Made by a program: the position numbers and the translations under genes
The notes under the pieces: model-generated
Told to the model about the DNA's origin: nothing
Seen by the model: the letters and a program-made list of their open reading frames with translations, nothing else
Database searches by the model: none
Shown here: positions 34,995 to 44,913 of the stretch, piece after piece
How positions within the stretch are numbered: the first letter of the stretch is position 1
How the letters are laid out: each line of letters begins with the position of its first letter
Assembly: GCF_022489035.1 (NCBI RefSeq)
Contig: NZ_JAKVTV010000001.1
Location: 620,001 to 684,000, forward strand
Reading direction: 5' to 3'
DNA length: 64,000 nt
Source: Christiangramia lutea
Lineage (GTDB): Bacteria; Bacteroidota; Bacteroidia; Flavobacteriales; Flavobacteriaceae

Positions 34995-35792
34995 CTATTT
35001 CGCCTCGTTCAGGTTCCAGTTATACTCCTTGTAAGAAATTGAAGCACCTGATTCGATTTTAGTTTCAGAATACATATTCACGTAATCGATCAGACTTTTT
35101 CCTTTTTCAGTGAAGTCTCCTTTATACCAATCGAATATGGAAGACAATTTTACAGATGAGCCGGCAATCTCATTTTTTTCTGAATTCACAAACTCTTTAG
35201 TCACTTTTTCTAATTGCTCTTCTATCTTTTCTGCTGTATAAGCTTCATTAAGTAATTTAGGACAGGAGATCGAGGCACAATTGATCGCGAAATGAATTCT
35301 AGGTTCATTCATTTTTCTCAACAAACTATTCTCAATACCACCTAAAGAAATTTCGGTATCTCCAATCATCACAAATTCGCTTGTCCAGGCACCATTGATA
35401 TCCTTGATACTTTTCACCGGATAATTTCTCAAAATTAGATCTACCGTGTAAGCATTATATAAATTGATATAGTAAGCTAACACCTCATCTGTAGACCAGC
35501 TATCATCGAGTTTTTGATCAGATAACAGGTTCAGATATTCGTTCAGCTTCTTTCGATCATTTTGAAAGCCTTTGTAATCTACCATTCCGGCATCATCTAC
35601 ATGCTTTTTCAAAAGCTCATCCCAAATCCCATGATCTAATTTAGCCTGCTCATCAGAGCTTCTTTCATTATTATTTACATCTGGAGTAGGCAGACCTTTA
35701 CTATTGAAGCCGGCACTCGAAATCAAGTTACAGGAAGCAAACATACAGGCTCCCGAAATCAGGATCGCAAAACTTAAAATAAGCTTTTTCAT
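34995..35792 (-). CDS. DUF547 lipoprotein
   Basis: This 265-residue protein has a lipoprotein signal (candidate lipidation at Cys21 in FASC; Cys16 also possible) and a DUF547 domain from about residue 55: HVDDAGMVDYKGFQNDRKKLNEYL, AYYINLYNAYTVDLIL (about 112-127), and IHFAINCASISCPKLLNEAYTAEKIEEQL (about 172-200). The invariant NCASxSCP motif suggests a cysteine-based site, and the fold has been compared with thiol hydrolases. It commonly accompanies arsenosugar genes. Its role is unknown. Confidence 0.85.
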   Translation of the reverse strand: MKKLILSFAILISGACMFASCNLISSAGFNSKGLPTPDVNNNERSSDEQAKLDHGIWDELLKKHVDDAGMVDYKGFQNDRKKLNEYLNLLSDQKLDDSWSTDEVLAYYINLYNAYTVDLILRNYPVKSIKDINGAWTSEFVMIGDTEISLGGIENSLLRKMNEPRIHFAINCASISCPKLLNEAYTAEKIEEQLEKVTKEFVNSEKNEIAGSSVKLSSIFDWYKGDFTEKGKSLIDYVNMYSETKIESGASISYKEYNWNLNEAK

Positions 35793-35811
35793 AATCTCTT
35801 TATTTTAATTT

Positions 35812-36780
35812 TTAGCAACATCCACCACCATCGTAATGGAAAGTAGATTCACTAATGAATATATCATCTCTACCTAAAGAAGCTAAGGCTCCAGCAGTTT
35901 TATCGCATACTGCCAGTGGCTGATTCTTTAAAAGAATATGACCTTTATTATCATCAAAATGGTCATTATCTCCGAAATAGATCGCAGCTTTCCCGGTAAA
36001 AATACAAGGACCATCCTCTGGCATTGGATCTTTGATGGCTGCAACTTCTATAGACTCTATATATACGAGTTCTTCAGTAGGATAGTTTTTAGGATCCAGG
36101 ATACGGTAAGGCTTTCGGGCCCTGATCTCTATGGTACCAAAACCAACATCGGTTAAAGCCTTTACATAGTCTTTAATAGACAGACTTCCGCTAAGGCAAA
36201 GTGCTCTAAGACGTTCATCGTTTCTCAAATCATCATTCATCTCCTGTTCACAAGTGGGATCGCTCATCACAAGCCTACCATGTGGTTTTAAGACGCGGTA
36301 CATTTCCTTTAGAGCTTTGGTGAGTTCTTCGGTTTTAAAAATATTGAAAAGACAGTTCTGGGCAGCCACATCTATAGAGTTATCTTCTACCGGAAGATCT
36401 GTTGCATCTCCTTTTTTAAGATCAACAAATTCTGATCTAAACCAGGGATTCAACTCTTCTGCTTCCTTAAAATTCTTCCTGGAAGCTTCCAGCATTTCAT
36501 CTACTACATCTATCCCTACAACACCCGATTTTTGTCTGGAAAAATAGGCGAACTGAAGCAATTCCATTCCTCCACCTACTCCTACATAAAGCGTTTTTGG
36601 GCTATTCGTTAGATCTCTTGCATGCACCGTAGTTCCACAGCCATAGTTCATTTCCTGCATAATCTTTGGGATCTTAAGACCAGGCAGCTCCCATATAGGA
36701 TTTGTAGTGCAACATAATCCCACATCTGGGGTTAATGCTGCCTCTCTGTATACATCTTTGGTAGTTTCTAAATAACTCAT
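35812..36780 (-). CDS. arsM: ArsM-like arsenite methyltransferase of arsenosugar type
   Basis: This 322-residue SAM methyltransferase has motif I YVGVGGGMELLQFAYF (about residues 66-81), GIDVVDEML, and a motif-IV region AAQNCLFNIF. Cys23-Cys24 (GLCCTTNPIW), Cys48 (MNYGCGTT) and the Cys-Cys tail (GGGCC, 318-322) are candidate arsenic ligands; ArsM enzymes use three or four such cysteines. In the pathway it would make dimethylarsenic for the ArsS-type enzyme. It starts 2 bp after PNP. Confidence 0.85.
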   Translation of the reverse strand: MSYLETTKDVYREAALTPDVGLCCTTNPIWELPGLKIPKIMQEMNYGCGTTVHARDLTNSPKTLYVGVGGGMELLQFAYFSRQKSGVVGIDVVDEMLEASRKNFKEAEELNPWFRSEFVDLKKGDATDLPVEDNSIDVAAQNCLFNIFKTEELTKALKEMYRVLKPHGRLVMSDPTCEQEMNDDLRNDERLRALCLSGSLSIKDYVKALTDVGFGTIEIRARKPYRILDPKNYPTEELVYIESIEVAAIKDPMPEDGPCIFTGKAAIYFGDNDHFDDNKGHILLKNQPLAVCDKTAGALASLGRDDIFISESTFHYDGGGCC

Positions 36781-36782
36781 GC

Positions 36783-37595
36783 TTATATCTTCTGAAGTAG
36801 TTCTTTAAATAATTTCACCATATCTGGTTCTGCTTTGGCCGCATTGGCCAGGATATCCTGAATATCCACTTTTTCCAGATTATCTGGATCGCCCTGATCT
36901 GTGATCACAGAAATTGCAGAAACAGGAATATTCAAGTGATTAGCAACAATCACCTCAGGGACGGTACTCATTCCAACGGCATCTGCACCTATAATTTTAA
37001 GGTACCGGTATTCGGCCCTGGTTTCTAATTGAGGTCCCATTACAGATGCATAAATTCCCTTGTGCAAAGTGATATCAAGCTTTTTAGCCGCTTCTTCGAA
37101 GGTTTTATTCATTTCCTTATCATAAGGCTCGTTCATATCTACAAAGCGCTCACCGAGTTTATCCACGCCATGAAATGCCAGTGGTGATCCACCCTGAAGG
37201 TTAATATGATCGTCTATAAGCATTAATTCTGCTTTCTTGAAATCAAGATTTATCGCGCCAGAAGCATTCGAGACCAACATCCTTTTAATACCAAGTCTCT
37301 TCATAACCCGAACCGGATAAGTAACATCAAACAGGCTATAGCCTTCATAAAGATGAAAACGCCCCTGCATGACAATCACCTTTTTGCCTTCAAGCGTACC
37401 GTAAATAAGTTTTCCTTTATGAAATTCTACCGTTGCTGTTGGAAAATAAGGGATATGATTATAACTAGCCTCTTTTTCGATCTCAATATCATCAAGCAGT
37501 TTTCCCAGCCCGGTTCCAAGAATAATTCCAACTTCAGGTTCTCCAAAACCTTTGGACTTTAAGTAATCTACAGATTCATCTATTCTATCTGTCAT
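36783..37595 (-). CDS. Purine nucleoside phosphorylase (trimeric PNP type)
   Basis: This 270-residue protein is a trimeric PNP: GIILGTGLGKLLDDI (about residues 23-37), MQGRFHLYEGYSLFDVTYPVR (about 75-95, the GRxHxYEGY signature), VSNASGAIN (about 109) and YASVMGPQLETRAEYR (about 182). It splits a purine nucleoside with phosphate to free base and ribose-1-phosphate. Inside this operon a natural substrate would be the adenosyl-arsenic compound made by ArsS (inference). It overlaps the CofC-like gene by 4 bp. Confidence 0.88.
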   Translation of the reverse strand: MTDRIDESVDYLKSKGFGEPEVGIILGTGLGKLLDDIEIEKEASYNHIPYFPTATVEFHKGKLIYGTLEGKKVIVMQGRFHLYEGYSLFDVTYPVRVMKRLGIKRMLVSNASGAINLDFKKAELMLIDDHINLQGGSPLAFHGVDKLGERFVDMNEPYDKEMNKTFEEAAKKLDITLHKGIYASVMGPQLETRAEYRYLKIIGADAVGMSTVPEVIVANHLNIPVSAISVITDQGDPDNLEKVDIQDILANAAKAEPDMVKLFKELLQKI

Positions 37596-38197
37596 ATATT
37601 TATAAATTTTTGAAATGCAGGGTGATCCTTAATATCATCCAGAACATCAATATCATTTTGAGTTTCTAATATTTTCACTTTTTGACCATTCATATTTTTT
37701 AAGGAATCATCAAAAACACTGGAGGTACTCCATTTTTTGTTTCTAAACAATTCCGAATTTAAAGATTTCATCCCTAACAAATAATATCCACCATCCTCAG
37801 CTGGCCCAATAACAAAATCGTTCTTTTCCAATTCTGAAAAAGCTAGCTCCAGGTCTGAAGTTTTTATATCGTAAAGATCTGTCCCGATAATGATGATTCT
37901 TTCGTATCCTTCGTCAAATCCAGCTTTAAAAGCATTCTCCATTCTTTCACCCAGATCTTTACCTTGTTGCTGTCTTTTTATGAATAGCTGTGAGCTCCAG
38001 ATATCGATTTCAGGAATTTTATCTGAATAGTGCACCTGTTTATCTGCCTTTACTGGTTTAGTTACTTCAACAGAATGTTCGAGTAGAAATTTATAGACTT
38101 CAAGCGCCTGGTTGTTACCGAGGTCTTCGGCAAGTCTTGTTTTTACTTTTCCGGCAACCGGATTTTTGGTAAAAATGATGAGTAGGTCTTTATTCAC
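37592..38197 (-). CDS. CofC-like transferase of the arsenosugar cluster type (TIGR04282-like, DUF2064)
   Basis: This 201-residue protein begins LLIIFTKNPVAGKVKTRLAEDLG (residues 5-27), followed by RIIIIGTDLYDIKTSDLELAF and DFVIGPAEDGGYYLLGMKSL (about 130-149). This KNPVAGKVKTRLA / GPAEDGGYYLLG pair defines the DUF2064 nucleotidyl/glycosyl-transferase-like group. It abuts the rhodanese gene and overlaps PNP by 4 bp. It may activate the arsenosugar phosphate (inference). Confidence 0.87.
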   Translation of the reverse strand: MNKDLLIIFTKNPVAGKVKTRLAEDLGNNQALEVYKFLLEHSVEVTKPVKADKQVHYSDKIPEIDIWSSQLFIKRQQQGKDLGERMENAFKAGFDEGYERIIIIGTDLYDIKTSDLELAFSELEKNDFVIGPAEDGGYYLLGMKSLNSELFRNKKWSTSSVFDDSLKNMNGQKVKILETQNDIDVLDDIKDHPAFQKFINI

Positions 38198-38692
38198 TTA
38201 ATATTCTTTTTCGGCATTTTTAAGCCATTTAGCCCAGGTTTTTGAAAAGGCATGTACTTTATTTGTTTCGTCACCTTCCGGATTAACTACGGGAAAACCT
38301 TTATTCTTCCATTCAAAAATCCCACCGTAGAGATTCTGAACATTTTTATAACCAGCCTTTTTAAGTTTTCGACCGATATTCTCGGAACGTATTCCCAAAG
38401 AGCAATAAACTACAATCGGTGAATCTTTTGCTATATCGTTTACTTTGGAAACTTCAAAATGGTTGTAGCCAACAAGAATAGCATTCTCAATATGGCTTAC
38501 CTGAAATTCTTCTTTTTCCCTGGAATCGATAATGACAACCTCCTTATCCAACTGACGCATTCGGAGTTGCTCAACAGAGATATATCGCACAACTCCTGAA
38601 TTGTATTTTTTCAGCAGATCTTCTACCGAATTTTGGGAGTATCCGGTAAGAATACCAGCCATTATAATTAATATGAAAATGAAGGATTTCAT
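38198..38692 (-). CDS. Exported rhodanese-domain protein
   Basis: This 164-residue protein has a signal peptide (MKSFIFILIIMAGILTGYSQ) and a rhodanese domain (about residues 35-145). The active-site loop is YCSLGIRSENIGRKL with Cys about 107, and NLYGGIFEWKNKGFPV follows. Exported location is unusual for a pathway whose other enzymes look cytosolic. Its role could be thiol/persulfide chemistry linked to arsenic. It stands between the ArsS-type (4 bp) and CofC-like (0 bp) genes. Confidence 0.85.
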   Translation of the reverse strand: MKSFIFILIIMAGILTGYSQNSVEDLLKKYNSGVVRYISVEQLRMRQLDKEVVIIDSREKEEFQVSHIENAILVGYNHFEVSKVNDIAKDSPIVVYCSLGIRSENIGRKLKKAGYKNVQNLYGGIFEWKNKGFPVVNPEGDETNKVHAFSKTWAKWLKNAEKEY

Positions 38693-38696
38693 TTTA

Positions 38697-39752
38697 CTAA
38701 GCTACAGTACCCTGGCAACTACTTCCTGCACCGGCTGTACAACCATAACAGTGTTGTGAGATTATAATATTTCGATCATTTAAAAGATCTTCGTTGTAAT
38801 CACTTATATGCTTTACTTTACTATTCACCTTTAGATCCAGCATCTGGTTAAAATCACAATCATATAACCAGCCATCCCAGCTTATTGAAATGGTATTGGT
38901 ACACATTACACTTTCTACAGCTGCAGGGTTATAGGCATCTACCAGGGCATACATATAGTCCTCATAATTTTCTGATGCGATCAAATACTCCAGAAAACGG
39001 CTGATAGGCAGATTGGTGATCGCATAAAGATTATCAAAATCTATATCAAAATCTTCTTTCAGAGCTTTTTTAAAGTCTTTCTCCATCGCATCCTGGTTGG
39101 TTGGCAAAAAGGCTCCTGAAGGATTATACACAAGATCCAGCTTTAAACCTGTTCCTTCTTGCGCATAGCCTACAGAATTCAGCATTTGCAGAGCTTTGAT
39201 CGATTTATCAAAAACTCCGCTTCCACGCTGTTTATCGGTTTTTTCTCTCTTATAAAATGGTAAAGAAGAAACTACGTGAACATTATATTTTTTGAAAAAT
39301 TCAGGAAGATCATGGTATTTCTTATTCGCGAGTATGATAGTAAGATTTGAGCGAACTATAAAGTCTTTGATCCCTGCTTTTGAAGCCTCTTCTACAAACC
39401 AGCGAAAATTTGGATTCATTTCAGGAGCACCTCCTGTAAGATCCAGTGTATGAGCACCCGTATTCTCTATAACTTCCAGGCATTGTTTCATGGTTTCTAC
39501 CGTCATGATCTCTTTCCGATCTGGCCCTGCATCTACGTGGCAGTGGGAACAAACCTGGTTACACATATAACCAAGATTTAACTGAAGTATCTCGAGCTTT
39601 TTAGGTTTTAAAGGAAAGTTACCGGTTTCAGCAATTTTCTCCTTAAAAGTTGGAAGTTTTCCTTTTTGAAAAATTCCGTTGCTTAAAAATTTAAGTTGAT
39701 TTTCGGGACTTGAAAGGTCATCCTTTCGAGCTTTAAGGGATTTAATGGTCAT
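38697..39752 (-). CDS. arsS: ArsS-type radical SAM protein of arsenosugar biosynthesis
   Basis: This 351-residue protein has the radical SAM cluster motif CxxxCxxC (Cys64, Cys68, Cys71 in YMCNQVCSHCHVDAG), then LDLTGGAPEMNPNFRWFV. The C-terminal cysteine-rich domain carries SMDCDFNQ-like YDCDFNQML and ends HCYGCTAGAGSSCQG, the CxxCTxGxGSSCxG hallmark of this family. ArsS uses SAM to attach a 5'-deoxyadenosyl group to dimethylarsenic. It starts 49 bp after the CMD gene and 4 bp before the rhodanese gene. Confidence 0.88.
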   Translation of the reverse strand: MTIKSLKARKDDLSSPENQLKFLSNGIFQKGKLPTFKEKIAETGNFPLKPKKLEILQLNLGYMCNQVCSHCHVDAGPDRKEIMTVETMKQCLEVIENTGAHTLDLTGGAPEMNPNFRWFVEEASKAGIKDFIVRSNLTIILANKKYHDLPEFFKKYNVHVVSSLPFYKREKTDKQRGSGVFDKSIKALQMLNSVGYAQEGTGLKLDLVYNPSGAFLPTNQDAMEKDFKKALKEDFDIDFDNLYAITNLPISRFLEYLIASENYEDYMYALVDAYNPAAVESVMCTNTISISWDGWLYDCDFNQMLDLKVNSKVKHISDYNEDLLNDRNIIISQHCYGCTAGAGSSCQGTVA

Positions 39753-39801
39753 AAAAGATTGTTCATGCGTTGTAGGATTAGTTCAGAAAATTCGAACTAA
39801 C

Positions 39802-40137
39802 TTACATACTTAGCTTTTTGTATTTATTCATCATTTGCACTCCGTGTACCAAAGTTGCTCCACTTTCTATAGCTGCACCTGCATGCACAGCTTCCATCAT
39901 TTCTTCTTTTGTGATTCCTCGCTGCAATCCGTCCTTAGTATAAGCATCAATGCAATAAGGACATTTTACCACATGTGATACTGCAAGAGCTATCAGTGAT
40001 TTTTCGCGAGCTGAGAGAGCTCCTTCTTCAAAAACCTTCCCATAGTAGTCGAAGAATTTAGTACCTAATTCTTCACTCCATTCGGTTATTTCTCCAAATT
40101 TTCGAAGATCGGCAGGGTCATAATATGTTTTAGACAT
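39802..40137 (-). CDS. Carboxymuconolactone decarboxylase/AhpD-like protein of arsenosugar clusters
   Basis: This 111-residue protein has the CxxC active site KCPYCIDAYTKDGLQRG (Cys58 and Cys61), inside a helix bundle typical of CMD/AhpD alkylhydroperoxidase-like proteins. A close group is known beside ArsS genes. It is the first gene of the operon and starts at an ATG 443 bp from the divergent AraC-type gene. It may reduce arsenic(V) intermediates by thiol chemistry (inference). Confidence 0.85.
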   Translation of the reverse strand: MSKTYYDPADLRKFGEITEWSEELGTKFFDYYGKVFEEGALSAREKSLIALAVSHVVKCPYCIDAYTKDGLQRGITKEEMMEAVHAGAAIESGATLVHGVQMMNKYKKLSM

Positions 40138-40580
40138 TCTGTAAGTATTAAAATGGGTTATTATTTACGAGATTAACTGGCTAATAGTTTTTCAAAAATG
40201 CATTTAGCCTTTACCCTATGCGGATATTAGGCAAATTAATGATAACAATTCGTATAACAAATTATAATTCCTCCTTATAATTAATTAAGATCAAGAATTT
40301 TTCGATAGAAAAATTTCTAATTCAAATACCAGATTCAACAGTAGTAAAATTCTATTAACAATAATTCTTAATTCAGAAAAACCTTCGAAAAGCCCGTAAA
40401 ACCTGATGTTATCTAGTTGTCAATAACGTTTTTCGCATTACAATTACCTCAAACGGTGATAATTGAGTTCTGAATTCCTAATATTTTCACACAATTGATA
40501 ATTTTACTCCACAATTTTTTAAAAAAAATTATTTAAAAAACGCTTAACTTTAATAGCGAAGAAAAGTACGATACTTTCAC
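40138..40580. promoter_or_regulatory. 443-bp AT-rich divergent intergenic region
   Basis: No gene is seen between the arsenosugar-type operon and the AraC-type regulator. There is a perfect hairpin AATTTTTC-GATA-GAAAAATT at 40296-40315, many A/T tracts and a -7-like TAACTTTA at 40545-40552 before the regulator. I found no full TTG-N17-23-TAnnTTTG promoter in either direction. It probably holds both promoters and operators. Confidence 0.4.
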
Positions 40581-41627
40581 ATGAGAATTGACGTAAAAAC
40601 CCTACCTGTAAATGAAATCCTTGAGGATATTGCTAACACTCTCGATGCAGATCTTAAATTCAAAAGCGGAGAGTTGAAAGTAACCATTCCTGAAAGTTTG
40701 GGTGAAGGTTATATTCGGGGGGTTAGTTTCGATTCAGGAATGGGCATTATTACCTATAACTGTAAGTTTTTTGAAGATGTAGAAATCCATTTTTCCCTGA
40801 ATACTGTTCACCCTCTTAAATTTATATTTTGTTCTGAAGGCAGTGTGGAACATTGTTTCCAAAAAGATAGCAAAATTCACAAAATTGACACTTATCAAAA
40901 TATTGTTGTAAGCAGTAGTGGTTATGACGGGCATATTCTTTATTTCAAAAAGGATGTATCCACCCATGTATCCAGTCTGGAAATCATCAGGTCGGTATTT
41001 GCTCATAGATCTAATTACGATTTCAAAGACCTAGATCCTAAGCTTAAGCAGATTTTTAAGGACGCCGTTTCAGAAAAACAGTTTTTCTACCAGGGAAATT
41101 ACAGTATAAGAGCTGCTGATCTAATGGATGAGATCAACACAAAAGATTATACTGGTTTTCTTCGGAACCTCTTTCTGGAAGGTAAAGCCTTTGAAATGCT
41201 TGTAATCCAGATAGCCCAGTATGAAGATGATGCCAATGGAGATAATTTACCTAAGATCCTTAGAAAATCTGATATTGAAAAGGTAGATTATGTAGCAAAA
41301 AGAATTCAGGGAGACCTTAGCACCAACATGTCTGTTGAATCACTTGCCAAGGAAGCCGGCACCAATGTTAATAAACTTCAGGAAGGCTTCAAATATGTTT
41401 ACAACCTTACCGTAAACAAATACATGCAGCATGTAAAGCTCGAGGCCGCCAAAGAGATGCTCGCTTTTTCTGAAAAGAATATTTCAGAGATTGTAACAGC
41501 AATAGGCCTGAACAACAGAAGCTATTTCTCAAAAATCTTCAAGGAAAAGTACGGGGTGAGTCCGAAGTATTTCCTGAAATCTAAAAAGAGCATGAAAGAA
41601 GAAGAGGTTGAAGAGGAGCAGGACTAG
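40581..41627 (+). CDS. AraC-family transcriptional regulator
   Basis: This 348-residue protein has an AraC/XylS DNA-binding domain at the C-terminus (about residues 240-335): MSVESLAKEAGTNVNKLQEGFKYVY and NISEIVTAIGLNNRSYFSKIFKEKYGVSPKYF, the second HTH with the usual GxxxxSYFSKxFKxxYGxSP. The N-terminal 230 residues form an unnamed ligand or dimer domain. It is divergent from the arsenosugar-type operon, so it is a candidate regulator of it, although the 443-bp gap weakens that. Confidence 0.87.
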   Translation: MRIDVKTLPVNEILEDIANTLDADLKFKSGELKVTIPESLGEGYIRGVSFDSGMGIITYNCKFFEDVEIHFSLNTVHPLKFIFCSEGSVEHCFQKDSKIHKIDTYQNIVVSSSGYDGHILYFKKDVSTHVSSLEIIRSVFAHRSNYDFKDLDPKLKQIFKDAVSEKQFFYQGNYSIRAADLMDEINTKDYTGFLRNLFLEGKAFEMLVIQIAQYEDDANGDNLPKILRKSDIEKVDYVAKRIQGDLSTNMSVESLAKEAGTNVNKLQEGFKYVYNLTVNKYMQHVKLEAAKEMLAFSEKNISEIVTAIGLNNRSYFSKIFKEKYGVSPKYFLKSKKSMKEEEVEEEQD

Positions 41628-41728
41628 CGGCCGTTAATCATTTAACCTTTTCACTTCTTAAATTTTGATAAATCTGGTATTTCACTAATAATTTCCCGAA
41701 CTTCATTTCTGAAATTAAATTTCAAAAA

Positions 41729-42187
41729 ATGAAGGATTTAGAAATAAACGCTGCATTGCAGATAGGAAAATCAAGGGAAGAAGTTTTTGAGGCTATTGTA
41801 GATCCGGAAAAGATGGCCCATTATTTTATTTCAGAAAGTACAGGACGCTTAGAAGAAGGTGAAACGGTTCAATGGAAATTTCCGGAATTTGACATGAGGT
41901 TTCCAGTTACCACAAAAAAGGTGAATAAGCCGGCGATGATCGAAATCGACTGGGAAGGTGCACCCGGGAAAACGACAAATGTCAAGTTTCAACTGGAATC
42001 AAAAGCTGAAGAAAAAACCCTGGTAAGGATTACCGAAGGAAGTATGAATGTAGATGAAGAAGGTTTGCAATGGTTCGGAAGAAACTCGGAGGGCTGGGCC
42101 AATTTCCTGGCTTGTATGAAGGCTTACCTGGAATTCGGGATCAACCTGAGAAAAGGAGGATATGATTTTATGATAATTAAGGAATAA
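41729..42187 (+). CDS. SRPBCC/AHSA1-family protein
   Basis: This 152-residue protein has the AHSA1 (activator of Hsp90 homologue) START-like fold: IGKSREEVFEAIVDPEKMAHYFISESTGRLEEGETVQWKF (start about residue 12), and C-terminal EGSMNVDEEGLQWFGRNSEGWANFLACMKAYLE (WxxxLxxLKxYLE-like). Such proteins bind hydrophobic ligands or act as small cofactors. It lies downstream of the AraC-type gene by 101 bp. Role unknown. Confidence 0.82.
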   Translation: MKDLEINAALQIGKSREEVFEAIVDPEKMAHYFISESTGRLEEGETVQWKFPEFDMRFPVTTKKVNKPAMIEIDWEGAPGKTTNVKFQLESKAEEKTLVRITEGSMNVDEEGLQWFGRNSEGWANFLACMKAYLEFGINLRKGGYDFMIIKE

Positions 42188-42303
42188 AATTCAAAGCAAA
42201 TTATCCCATTGTCGTCATAAGTTATACCTTCTAAAACGTATATAAATTCAGGATGACGCCACTACTTAGATAGCCAGAATATAACGAACTAGTCCAGACA
42301 ATA

Positions 42304-42336
42304 AAACCTCACAGATTTTAGAAATCTGTGAGGTTT
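42304..42336. repeat. 33-nt REP-type palindrome, copy D
   Basis: AAACCTCACAGATTT / AAATCTGTGAGGTTT arms of 15 bp around TAG. It lies in the spacer between the convergent SRPBCC gene and groL. Compared with copies A-C, one inner pair is changed from G-C to A-T on both sides, and the outer pairs also differ while staying complementary. Confidence 0.88.
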
Positions 42337-42392
42337 AATATTCAACAGCTATTTAAAAAACACCTGCTATTATTTTCGATGTGGCCGTGCTA

Positions 42393-44125
<1,733 letters not shown>

Positions 44126-44143
44126 AGTTGATCGCCTTGAAAC

Positions 44144-44419
44144 TTATACTATTGCAAGTATATCATCTTCCCGCATGATCAGGTAATCTGTACCTTCCAA
44201 TTTAAGCTCAGTGCCAGCATATTTCCCATAAAGAACCATATCTCCTTCTTTTACGGTCATATCATGTTCTTTAGTTCCTTTACCTACAGCTACAACTTTA
44301 CCTTTTTGTGGCTTTTCTTTAGCGGTTTCAGGAATAATGATACCAGAAGCAGTTTTATTCTCTGCAGCAACAGGTTCAATAACAACCCTGTCTGAAAGCG
44401 GTTTAATGTTTAGTCCCAT
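44144..44419 (-). CDS. groS: Co-chaperonin GroES
   Basis: This 91-residue protein caps GroEL. Signatures are [13 protein letters not shown] at the N-terminus, the mobile loop [20 protein letters not shown] (about 19-38), GKVVAVGKG and [28 protein letters not shown] candidate promoter lies about 55 bp upstream and a strong terminator of the preceding operon lies just beyond that, so groESL is an independent unit. Confidence 0.97.
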   Translation of the reverse strand: MGLNIKPLSDRVVIEPVAAENKTASGIIIPETAKEKPQKGKVVAVGKGTKEHDMTVKEGDMVLYGKYAGTELKLEGTDYLIMREDDILAIV

Positions 44420-44473
44420 TTTTTATAAATTTTAAAATTAGATTAATTTTTCAATTGTGGTAAGGGATATTTC

Positions 44474-44504
44474 TAAAATTATGCCACTAACTTAATCCTG
44501 CCAA
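44474..44504 (-). promoter_or_regulatory. Candidate groESL promoter
   Basis: On the minus strand TTG (44504-44502), a 20-base spacer and TAATTTTA (44481-44474) fit the Bacteroidetes promoter with one mismatch in the last base of the -7 box. The leader to the groES ATG would be about 48 bases. Confidence 0.5.
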
Positions 44505-44514
44505 TACCAAATAA

Positions 44515-44545
44515 AAAATGCCAGCTTGTCATAAGCTGGCATTTT
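44515..44545 (-). terminator. Rho-independent terminator of the miaB-secG run
   Basis: AAAATGCCAGCTT and AAGCTGGCATTTT form a perfect 13-bp stem with a 5-base loop, followed on the minus strand by a T-rich stretch. It is 24 bp after the secG stop and directly precedes the groESL promoter. Confidence 0.85.
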
Positions 44546-44569
44546 CAAATGATAATATTTTCTAAAAAT

Positions 44570-44911
44570 CTACTGAGCGCTGTCAGTTGCTGCTGGTTGC
44601 TGGGCAGGAGTTTGAGCGGGAGCTTCAGTATTTACAGGTTCATCGCTTTCAAAAACCCCAGTTGCTGCTTCTCCAGGAGCATCCATAATGGTCACATTCG
44701 AAAGCAGGATTAGAACCAGTAATAATGTTGCCAAAGTCCAGGTACTTTTATCAAGAAAATCTGTCGTTTTCTTAACACCTCCCATTTGCTGACCTCCGCC
44801 ACCAAAGGATGAAGAAAGCCCCCCACCTTTAGGGTTCTGTACCATAATCACAACTACCAGCAAAAATGCTACGATAATTATTAAAGCTAAAAAGATAGTG
44901 AATGTGCTCAT
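44570..44911 (-). CDS. secG: Preprotein translocase subunit SecG
   Basis: This 113-residue protein has two TM helices (about residues 3-23 and 58-76) joined by the conserved VQNPKGGGLSSSFGGGGQQ loop typical of SecG, and an Ala/Gln/Thr-rich C-terminal tail. It assists SecYE in protein export. It starts 2 bp after the TPR protein gene. Confidence 0.95.
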   Translation of the reverse strand: MSTFTIFLALIIIVAFLLVVVIMVQNPKGGGLSSSFGGGGQQMGGVKKTTDFLDKSTWTLATLLLVLILLSNVTIMDAPGEAATGVFESDEPVNTEAPAQTPAQQPAATDSAQ

Positions 44912-44913
44912 TC

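Noticed and set aside
44420-44514. CIRCE/HrcA operator before groES
   Set aside because: The TTAGCACTC-N9-GAGTGCTAA pattern is not present on either strand.
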